DNA of 5,225 bases from Pseudomonadota bacterium (GTDB taxonomy: Bacteria; Pseudomonadota; Alphaproteobacteria; Rhizobiales; Xanthobacteraceae), in NCBI GenBank assembly GCA_023442085.1, contig JAEZMT010000291.1, forward strand, positions 1-5,225. Direction: 5' to 3'. Within the stretch, counting starts at the first letter, position 1; each line of letters starts with the position of its first letter. Made by a program: the position numbers and the translations under genes. Under the pieces are notes generated by a model. It was not told the origin of the DNA and ran no database searches. It was given only the letters and a program-made list of their open reading frames with translations. Shown here in pieces: positions 1-5,225 of this stretch.

Positions 1-2
1 GG

Positions 3-926
3 GCGCTCGGCCTTCTGGACGACGCCGCGCTCCTGTCCCCGCCGCCGGGCTGCGATCTGGTGCTGACCAAGGACGCGGTGGTGGCCGGGGTGCATTTCTT
101 CCCCGACGATCCGCCCGCCGCCATCGCTCGCAAGGCACTGCGGGTGAACCTCTCCGACCTCGCCGCCAAGGGCGCCGCGCCGGTCGGGGCGCTTATGGCC
201 ATCGCTTTGCCCAAGGGCACGCCGGACGCCTGGATGGAAGCCTTCGCCGCCGGCCTCGGGGCCGATGCGGACGCCTTTTCCTGTCCCATCCTCGGCGGGG
301 ATACGGTTTCCACGCCGGGACCGGTCACCATCACCATAACGGCGCTGGGCGCGGTGCCGAAGGGCGAGTTCGTGCCGCGCACCGGGGCGCAGCCGAGCAT
401 GGCCATCTTCGTCTCCGGCACCATCGGCGATGCCGCTTTGGGCCTCAGGCTGCGGCAGGAGGGCGATGCGCCAGCCTTTGCATCGCTGTCCGGCGAGCAG
501 CGCGCGCATCTCCTCGACCGCTACCTGAACCCGCAGCCGCGCCTCGCGCTCGCGCCGGTGCTGCGCCGGCATGCGGCGGCGGCCATGGATGTTTCGGACG
601 GGCTGGCGGGCGACCTCGCCAAGATGCTGTCTGCCTCCGGATGCGGCGGCCGGGTGGAGGCGCGGCGTGTGCCTTTTTCGGCGGCGGCTGCGGCGGCCGT
701 GAAGACCGATCCCGCCCTGTTCGCCGTGGCGCTGTCGGGTGGCGATGATTACGAGATCCTCGCCTGCGTGCCCCATGCGGCCATTCCGGCTTTCACCCTT
801 GAGGCGGCGCAGGTCGGTGCGCCCGTGGCGCTCATCGGCGAGACGCGGGCGGGCAGCGGGCTCGACGTCACCGATGCGGGCGGCCATCCGCTCGATCTCG
901 GCAGCGGTAGCTACAGCCACTTCTGA
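3..926 (+). CDS. thiL: Thiamine-monophosphate kinase ThiL (5' end missing)
   Basis: ThiL phosphorylates thiamine monophosphate to thiamine diphosphate with ATP, the last step of vitamin B1 cofactor synthesis, in the cytosol. The reading frame is open from base 3, so the gene begins outside the window. 307 residues are visible; E. coli ThiL has about 325, so roughly 25-30 N-terminal residues are missing. Numbered from base 3, the family signatures run in order: LLDDAALL (5-12), TKDAVVAGVHF (22-32), NLSDLAAKGAAP (49-60), LGGDT (97-101), MDVSDGLAGDL (195-205) and LSGGDDYEI (224-232). These Asp-rich motifs bind Mg2+ and nucleotide in the PurM/ThiL (AIR synthase-related) fold. The C-terminus, ending in YSHF, matches the usual YDHF-like end. 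One oddity is PSM at 131-133, where relatives usually have PGD. An internal GTG at 60 could be mistaken for the start, but conserved sequence lies upstream of it. The gene converges on the transporter gene. In related genomes thiL often follows nusB, which cannot be checked here. Confidence 0.95.
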   Translation, partial: ALGLLDDAALLSPPPGCDLVLTKDAVVAGVHFFPDDPPAAIARKALRVNLSDLAAKGAAPVGALMAIALPKGTPDAWMEAFAAGLGADADAFSCPILGGDTVSTPGPVTITITALGAVPKGEFVPRTGAQPSMAIFVSGTIGDAALGLRLRQEGDAPAFASLSGEQRAHLLDRYLNPQPRLALAPVLRRHAAAAMDVSDGLAGDLAKMLSASGCGGRVEARRVPFSAAAAAAVKTDPALFAVALSGGDDYEILACVPHAAIPAFTLEAAQVGAPVALIGETRAGSGLDVTDAGGHPLDLGSGSYSHF

Positions 927-935
927 AAGCTGCCC

Positions 936-1373
936 TCAGCCGAGCGCCACCAGCACCGCCCCGGCCGCGATGAGCGCGACGCCGAGCGCCGCGACGGCCG
1001 ATAGCTTCTCGCCCAGGAAGATCACGCCGAACACCGCCACCAGCACGACGCTCAGCTTGTCCACCGGCGCCACACGGGCGGCATCGCCCATCTTCAGCGC
1101 GCGGAAATAGCACAGCCACGACGCGCCGGTGGCGAGGCCGGACAGGAGCAGGTACACCCATGTGCGCCCCGGCACCTCGCCCACCGGCTGCCATGCTCCG
1201 CGCACCCCCGCGATGGCTGCGACGAGGGCGAGGATGACGACGGTGCGAATGAGCGTCGCGAAGTCCGAATCCACCCCCGCCACGCCGACCTTGGCGAAGA
1301 TGGCCGTGAGCGCGGCGAAGGCGGCCGAGAGGACGGCCCAGAACACCCAGTTGGCGAGAAGCGACCGCGTCAT
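936..1373 (-). CDS. Small EamA/DMT-superfamily membrane transporter (single EamA domain)
   Basis: This 145-residue, very hydrophobic protein should sit in the inner membrane with five helices, at about residues 9-29, 40-57, 72-92, 101-120 and 124-144. The C-terminal half, with VAPVDKLSVVLVAVFGVIFLGEKLS (within 101-125), is the hallmark of the EamA domain of the drug/metabolite transporter superfamily. In that family the (P/L)xxxxxxxxxxFGxxFLGE pattern precedes the last helix. Typical DMT exporters carry two EamA domains and ten helices; this one carries only one, so it probably works as a dimer. The substrate is unknown. The ATG at 1373 was chosen because GGAG lies 5 nt upstream. The frame stays open to a TTG at 1463, but that 30-residue extension is polar, Cys/Pro-rich and has no ribosome site. 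The gene is divergent from dnaE and convergent with thiL (9 bp between stops), so it is probably transcribed alone. Confidence 0.88.
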   Translation of the reverse strand: MTRSLLANWVFWAVLSAAFAALTAIFAKVGVAGVDSDFATLIRTVVILALVAAIAGVRGAWQPVGEVPGRTWVYLLLSGLATGASWLCYFRALKMGDAARVAPVDKLSVVLVAVFGVIFLGEKLSAVAALGVALIAAGAVLVALG

Positions 1374-1378
1374 GTCGG

Positions 1379-1382
1379 CTCC
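1379..1382 (-). promoter_or_regulatory. Ribosome binding site of the EamA-type transporter gene
   Basis: On the minus strand GGAG is followed by 5 nt (CCGAC) and then ATG. This is good Shine-Dalgarno placement, and it decides the start at 1373 over the longer TTG-initiated frame. Confidence 0.7.
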
Positions 1383-1410
1383 ATCCTGTTGCTCCCGGCA
1401 GCATACGGGT

Positions 1411-1435
1411 GCGCCCCGCAGAGGATAGCGGGGGC
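1411..1435. repeat. G+C-rich inverted repeat (hairpin or operator-like)
   Basis: CCCCGC (1414-1419) and GCGGGG (1428-1433) form a perfect 6-bp inverted repeat around an 8-nt spacer (AGAGGATA). If G1413 is bulged, two more pairs (1411-1435 and 1412-1434) extend it to 8 bp. It lies 38-62 bp upstream of the transporter ATG on the minus strand and about 110-135 bp upstream of the dnaE ATG. There is no T-run after either arm, so it does not look like an intrinsic terminator. It could be a leader hairpin of the transporter mRNA or a dimeric repressor site. In DNA this GC-rich, chance is a serious alternative. Confidence 0.5.
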
Positions 1436-1545
1436 ATGGTCGCGGCGACTGGTGTTTGGACAACGAGCCGCTCTTCTCTGCGCGGCAATCGGGGCTACCT
1501 TAAGCGAGAACGAATCCACGCTCTGCGAACGGTGCCCCGAGCTTC

Positions 1546-4500
1546 ATGTCCACCGATCCCGGCTTCATCCACCTGCATGTCCATTCCTCCTATTCGCTGC
1601 TGGAGGGCGCCCTCTCCGTCGGCAAGCTGGCGGATCTGGCGAAGGCGGACTACCAGCCGGCCATCGCCCTCACCGACACCGGCAATCTCTTCGGCGCGCT
1701 GGAATTCTCCGAGAAGATGTCGGGCTCGGGCATCCAGCCCATTCCCGGCGTGTCGCTGGCGCTTGATCTGCCGGACCCGGCCGGGCCGCGCGGCGGGCTC
1801 AGGCCTAAGAAGCCGCGGGTGGTGCTGCTGGCCCAGAATGATGCCGGCTGGCGCAACCTCATGCGCCTCGTCTCCCGCTCCTTCCTCGAAACCGCGAGCG
1901 AGGACGAGCCGCGCATCCTGCCGGACTGGCTGGCCGAGGCGAACGACGGTCTCATCTGCCTCACAGGCGGCCCCTCCGGCCCGCTTGACCGCGCCATCGT
2001 CGGCGGCCATCCGGAGATGGCGGCGGACCGGCTGGATCTGCTCGCTTCCCTGTTCGGCGACCGGCTGTATGTGGAGGTGCAGCGCCACGGCGCCGATCCC
2101 GAGCGGCTGGCCGAGCCGGCTCTGCTGGAGCTGGCCTACGCCAAGGGCATTCCGCTGGTCGCCGCCAACGAGCCCTTCTTCGCGGCGAAATCCGACTATG
2201 AGGCCCACGACGGCCTCCTCGCCATCGCCGAGGGCCGGTTGCTCTCGGAAGGCGACCGGCGGCGGCTGACGGCGGAGCATCGCTTCAAGACCCGCGCCGA
2301 GATGCTGGAGCTGTTCGCCGATCTGCCCGAGGCGACCGCCAACACGGTGGAGATCGCGAAGCGCTGCGCCTACCGCGTGCGCACGGTGAAGCCCATCCTG
2401 CCGCGCTTCACCACGGCGGACGAGAAGGCCGAGGGCTCCGACCCCTTGGAGGCAGAGGCCGCCGAGCTGAAGCGGCAGGCGGAGGAGGGGCTTGCCGAGC
2501 GCCTCGCCAAGCACGGGCCGGCACCGGGACTGGACGAGGCCGCCTATCACGAGCGCCTCGCCTATGAGGTCTCGGTCATCACCAAGATGAAGTTTCCCGG
2601 CTACTTCCTCATCGTGTCGGACTTCATCAAATGGGCCAAGGCGCACGACATTCCCGTGGGGCCTGGGCGTGGCTCGGGCGCCGGCTCGCTGGTGGCCTAT
2701 TCTCTCCAGATCACCGACCTCGACCCGCTCCGGTTCGGCCTCCTGTTCGAGCGCTTCCTGAACCCGGACCGCGTGTCCATGCCCGACTTCGACGTGGACT
2801 TCTGCCAGGAGCGCCGCGACGAGGTGATCCGCTACGTGCAGGAGCGCTACGGCCGCGCGCAGGTGGCGCAGATCATCACCTTCGGTACGCTCCAGGCGCG
2901 CGGCGTGCTGCGCGACGTGGGGCGCGTGCTGGAAATGCCCTATGGGCAGGTGGACAAGCTGTGCAAGCTTGTCCCGCAGAACCCGGCCAATCCCGTCACC
3001 CTGAAGCAGGCCATCGAGGACGAGCCGCGCCTCCAGGCGGCGCGCGATCAGGAAGAGGTGGTCAAGCGCGCCTTCGACATCGCGGTGAAGCTGGAGGGGC
3101 TGAACCGCCACGCCTCCACCCACGCCGCCGGCATCGTGATCGGCGACCGCCAACTCCATGAGCTGGTGCCGCTCTATCGCGATCCCAAGTCGGACATGCC
3201 GGTCACCCAGTACAACATGAAATGGGTGGAGCAGGCCGGCCTCGTGAAGTTCGACTTCCTCGGCCTCAAGACTCTCACTACCATCGAGAAGGCGGTGAAG
3301 CTGGTGCGCCAGCGCGGCATCGACCTCGACATCTCGAAGATCCCGCTGGACGACGCCAAGACCTACCACATGCTCGGCAAGGGCGAGACGGTGGGCGTGT
3401 TCCAGGTGGAAAGCGCGGGCATGCGCCGGGCGCTGGTGGACATGAAGGCCGACCGCATCGAGGACATCGTCGCCCTCGTCGCGCTCTACCGGCCCGGGCC
3501 CATGGCCAACATCCCAGTCTATTGCGACTGCAAGCACGGACGCGCCAAGCCGGACTACCTCCACCCCATGCTGGAGCCGTACCTGAAGGAGACGTTCGGC
3601 GTCATCATCTACCAGGAACAGGTGATGCAGATCGCCCAGGCCATGGCCGGCTATTCACTGGGCGAAGCCGACCTTCTGCGCCGCGCCATGGGCAAGAAGA
3701 TCCGCGCCGAGATGGAGAAGCAGCGCGAGCGCTTCGTCTCCGGCGCCGCCGGGCGGGGCATCGAGAAGGCGCAGGCCGATACCATCTTCGACCTTCTGGC
3801 CAAGTTCGCCGACTACGGCTTCAACAAGTCCCACGCGGCGGCTTACGCGCTCGTCGCTTACCAGACCGCATGGCTGAAGGCGAACTACCCCACCGAATTC
3901 CTCGCCGCCTCGATGACGCTGGATAAGGGCAACACCGACAAGCTCGCCGAATTCCGGCAGGAGGCGCAGCGCCTCGGCATCGAGGTGGTGCCGCCGAACA
4001 TCAATCTCTCCGCCCGCGAGTTCGGCGTGAAGGACGGCAAGATCATCTACGCCATGGCCGCCATCAAGGGCGTGGGCGAGGCGGCGGTGGAGGCGCTGGA
4101 GAAGGCGCGGGGTGACCGGCCGTTCCGCTGCTTCGGCGATTTTGCGGCGCGCCTGCCGGTGAAGCTCGTGAACAAGCGCACGCTGGAAAGCTTGATGGCC
4201 GCCGGCTGCTTCGACGTGCTGGAGAAGAACCGCGCCCGCGCCTTCGCCGCCATCGAGCCCATCGTGGCCGAGGCGCAGCGGGTGGAGGCGAACGCCCAGT
4301 CCGGCCAGAACGACATGTTCGGCTCCGGGCCGGCCGCGGCGGCATCGCTCCCCATCCCGGAGGCGGCGCCGTGGCTGCCGTCCGAGCGGCTGCAGCGCGA
4401 GTACGACTCCATCGGCTTCTTCCTCACCGGCCATCCGCTGGATGACTATGCCGAGGCGCTGAAGAAGATGCGGGTGCAGTCCTTTGCCGACTTCTCCCGC

Positions 4501-5013
4501 GCCGTGCGCTCGGGCGCGGCGGCGGGGCGTCTGGCGGCAACGGTGGTCTCCAAGCAGGAGCGGCGCACCAAGTCCGGCACGCGTATGGGCATCGTCGGCC
4601 TTTCCGACCCCTCTGGCCATTACGAGGCGGTGATCTTCTCGGAAGGCCTCGCCCACTATCGCGACCTTCTGGAGCCCGGCACACCCCTGCTCATGATGGT
4701 CGCGGCCGAGCTGAACGGCGAGGATGTGCGGGTGCGGATCAATTCCTGCGAAAAGCTCGATCCGGTCACCGCCAAGCACCAGAAGGGCCTGCGCATTTTC
4801 CTGCGCTCGCCAGAGCCCATCGAGGGCATCGCGCGACGCCTGGCCGACGGCAAGGCGGGCGAGAAGGGCGCGGGCGAGGTGAGCCTGATCCTTCTGGTGG
4901 ACGATGCTCATGCCGAGGTGGAGGTAAGCCTGCCCGGCAAGTATTCCGTGTCGCCCCAGATCGCCGGGGCGATCAAGGCCATTCCCGGCGTCGTGGCGGT
5001 TGAAGCCGCCTAG
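1546..5013 (+). CDS. dnaE: DNA polymerase III alpha subunit (replicative polymerase, DnaE1 type)
   Basis: This is the catalytic subunit of the chromosomal replicase, a family C polymerase working with the beta clamp, the clamp loader and the separate epsilon proofreader. At 1155 aa it is close to E. coli DnaE (1160). Visible parts are: PHP domain (about 1-280, from HLHVHSSYS at 9-17); palm with GPGRGSGAGSLVAY (372-385) and catalytic D416 and D418 in PDFDVDF; the third catalytic Asp, D570, in KFDFLGL; fingers with NRHASTHAAG (520-529), ALYRPGPM (646-653) and DYGFNKSHAAAYAL (756-769); a helix-hairpin-helix around AIKGVGEAA (839-847); clamp-binding motif QNDMF (921-925); OB fold (about 994-1072); and a C-terminal tau-binding region. 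The spacing of the three Asp residues matches E. coli D401, D403 and D555 with a constant offset of 15. The start is secure: an in-frame TAA lies at 1501 and this ATG is the only start candidate near the PHP motif. Upstream there is only a weak GAG (1539-1541). Most PHP metal ligands are lost. No frameshift is seen. Confidence 0.98.
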   Translation: MSTDPGFIHLHVHSSYSLLEGALSVGKLADLAKADYQPAIALTDTGNLFGALEFSEKMSGSGIQPIPGVSLALDLPDPAGPRGGLRPKKPRVVLLAQNDAGWRNLMRLVSRSFLETASEDEPRILPDWLAEANDGLICLTGGPSGPLDRAIVGGHPEMAADRLDLLASLFGDRLYVEVQRHGADPERLAEPALLELAYAKGIPLVAANEPFFAAKSDYEAHDGLLAIAEGRLLSEGDRRRLTAEHRFKTRAEMLELFADLPEATANTVEIAKRCAYRVRTVKPILPRFTTADEKAEGSDPLEAEAAELKRQAEEGLAERLAKHGPAPGLDEAAYHERLAYEVSVITKMKFPGYFLIVSDFIKWAKAHDIPVGPGRGSGAGSLVAYSLQITDLDPLRFGLLFERFLNPDRVSMPDFDVDFCQERRDEVIRYVQERYGRAQVAQIITFGTLQARGVLRDVGRVLEMPYGQVDKLCKLVPQNPANPVTLKQAIEDEPRLQAARDQEEVVKRAFDIAVKLEGLNRHASTHAAGIVIGDRQLHELVPLYRDPKSDMPVTQYNMKWVEQAGLVKFDFLGLKTLTTIEKAVKLVRQRGIDLDISKIPLDDAKTYHMLGKGETVGVFQVESAGMRRALVDMKADRIEDIVALVALYRPGPMANIPVYCDCKHGRAKPDYLHPMLEPYLKETFGVIIYQEQVMQIAQAMAGYSLGEADLLRRAMGKKIRAEMEKQRERFVSGAAGRGIEKAQADTIFDLLAKFADYGFNKSHAAAYALVAYQTAWLKANYPTEFLAASMTLDKGNTDKLAEFRQEAQRLGIEVVPPNINLSAREFGVKDGKIIYAMAAIKGVGEAAVEALEKARGDRPFRCFGDFAARLPVKLVNKRTLESLMAAGCFDVLEKNRARAFAAIEPIVAEAQRVEANAQSGQNDMFGSGPAAAASLPIPEAAPWLPSERLQREYDSIGFFLTGHPLDDYAEALKKMRVQSFADFSRAVRSGAAAGRLAATVVSKQERRTKSGTRMGIVGLSDPSGHYEAVIFSEGLAHYRDLLEPGTPLLMMVAAELNGEDVRVRINSCEKLDPVTAKHQKGLRIFLRSPEPIEGIARRLADGKAGEKGAGEVSLILLVDDAHAEVEVSLPGKYSVSPQIAGAIKAIPGVVAVEAA
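4306..4320 (+). other. dnaE: Internal beta-clamp-binding motif of DnaE
   Basis: These codons encode QNDMF, residues 921-925 of DnaE. It is the counterpart of the E. coli DnaE internal motif QADMF (about 920-924), which docks the polymerase on the sliding clamp and is needed for processive synthesis. It sits in a loop after the helix-hairpin-helix, as in relatives. The identification rests on matching sequence and position. Confidence 0.85.
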
Positions 5014-5088
5014 CACTGAGTTTATGGACATGGCCGAATTGGGCTTATGGCCACCCGCCGGCCCCGCCTTGTCTGAGGACATCAGCAA
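5014..5088. other. Spacer between dnaE and the sulfotransferase-like gene
   Basis: The 75-bp spacer has no GC hairpin followed by a T-run, so no intrinsic terminator for dnaE is visible. The only stem is weak: TGGCC and GGCCA around a loop of about 13 nt, near 5031-5053. No convincing promoter is seen, so read-through from dnaE is possible. A 22-codon ORF starts at 5024 and overlaps the next start. Confidence 0.5.
5075..5078 (+). promoter_or_regulatory. Likely ribosome binding site of the sulfotransferase-like gene
   Basis: GAGG lies 10 nt before the GTG at 5089. An in-frame TGA at 5074-5076 rules out any start further upstream. The next in-frame ATG (5125) falls inside the conserved nucleotide-binding loop, so GTG is the best start. 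Confidence 0.5.
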
Positions 5089-5225
5089 GTGACACAGGAA
5101 AAGCGCGCCGTCCTGGTGCTCGGCATGCACCGCAGCGGCACATCGGCGCTCACCCGCATCATCAACCTGATGGGCTTTTCCGCCCCCAAGACCCTCATGG
5201 CCGCCACCGAGGCCAATGAGGCGGG
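5089..5225 (+). CDS. Sulfotransferase-family P-loop protein (3' end missing)
   Basis: Only the first 45 residues are in the window. They begin with a short polar stretch, then a beta strand (AVLVLGM, 7-13) leading into GMHRSGTSALTRII (12-25). This is the 5'-phosphosulfate-binding loop of bacterial sulfotransferase-like proteins, which take sulfate from PAPS. A helix and the phrase MGFSAPKTLM (28-37) follow, in the place where relatives have a 'lGv.lp..l' stretch before a conserved N-x-x-G-(Y/F)-W-E region; ATEANEAG (39 to about 46) appears to start that region. The acceptor is unknown; relatives act on polysaccharides, lipids or proteins, and some are annotated only by this loop. The GTG start is supported by GAGG 10 nt upstream and an upstream in-frame stop. 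It lies 75 bp after dnaE on the same strand, and could be co-transcribed, but I see no functional link to replication. Confidence 0.75.
   Translation, partial: MTQEKRAVLVLGMHRSGTSALTRIINLMGFSAPKTLMAATEANEA

Larger units (their letters stand above)
1374..1545. other. Divergent intergenic region between the transporter gene and dnaE
   Basis: These 172 bp must hold the promoters of both divergent genes. I cannot assign either promoter with confidence. The plus strand has TTGGAC at 1456-1461, but no good -10 box 16-18 bp downstream. A weak pair, TTCTCT (1474-1479) and TACCTT (1496-1501) spaced 16 bp, is possible for dnaE. The region also holds a G+C-rich inverted repeat (1411-1435) and a GAATC site (1512-1516). 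An in-frame TAA at 1501-1503 limits how far dnaE could extend upstream. No convincing gene is present. Confidence 0.6.

Noticed and set aside
1456..1461. TTGGAC as a -35 box for dnaE
   Set aside because: No acceptable -10 box lies 16-18 bp downstream.
1374..1463. N-terminal extension of the transporter from a TTG at 1463
   Set aside because: The added residues are polar with no family similarity, and GGAG sits correctly before the ATG at 1373.
868..1488. 206-codon minus-strand frame over the transporter gene
   Set aside because: It is an Arg/Gly-rich shadow in another frame of the clearly hydrophobic EamA protein, and it runs into the end of thiL.
1409..2269. Plus-strand frame overlapping the dnaE start
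   Set aside because: It is rich in Arg, Pro and Ser, typical of an out-of-frame GC-rich reading, while the dnaE frame has a full PHP domain there.
1495..3564. 689-codon open frame antisense to dnaE
   Set aside because: Its codons are in exact register with dnaE codons on the other strand. Stops there need TTA, CTA or TCA codons in dnaE, which are rare at this GC content. The protein is low-complexity (His, Leu, Val, Gly, Arg) with no recognisable domain.
5031..5053. Possible terminator hairpin after dnaE
   Set aside because: The stem is only 5 bp with a loop of about 13 nt and no T-run.
3655..5130. 491-codon open frame antisense to the dnaE 3' half
   Set aside because: It has the same in-register antisense cause as the other long frame. 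It also runs across the spacer and into the next gene, and has no domain.
1..5225. Mobile elements, CRISPR arrays, tRNA or rRNA genes, defence systems
   Set aside because: No transposase or integrase motifs, direct-repeat arrays or RNA gene signatures were seen. Nearly all of the window is accounted for by four ordinary genes.

Overview
The window is GC-rich DNA, almost all coding, with the codon use and gene families of an alphaproteobacterium, most likely in the Hyphomicrobiales (Rhizobiales). This placement rests on the look of the DnaE and ThiL proteins, the high GC and the scarcity of GANTC sites; it is an inference, not a search result.

Layout: (1) positions 3-926, + strand, is the 3' part of thiL (thiamine-monophosphate kinase), cut by the left edge. 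(2) 936-1373, - strand, is a small five-helix membrane protein of the EamA/DMT transporter superfamily. It runs tail-to-tail with thiL, with 9 bp between the stops. (3) 1374-1545 is a divergent intergenic region shared by the transporter and dnaE. It holds a G+C-rich inverted repeat and one GANTC site. (4) 1546-5013, + strand, is a complete dnaE encoding the replicative DNA polymerase III alpha subunit (1155 aa). (5) 5014-5088 is a short spacer with no clear terminator. It contains most of a dubious 22-codon ORF whose stop overlaps the next start. (6) 5089 to the right edge, + strand, is the start of a sulfotransferase-like P-loop protein, cut by the window end.

The genes do not form a pathway. 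They are a cofactor-biosynthesis enzyme, a transporter of unknown substrate, the chromosomal replicase and probably a cell-surface or metabolite-modifying enzyme. I see no mobile element, CRISPR array, tRNA, rRNA or defence system, and no evidence of a new biological system. The more interesting points are small: decay of the metal site in the DnaE PHP domain, the inverted repeat and GANTC site in the dnaE/eamA intergenic region, and the possible GTGA overlap ahead of the sulfotransferase gene.
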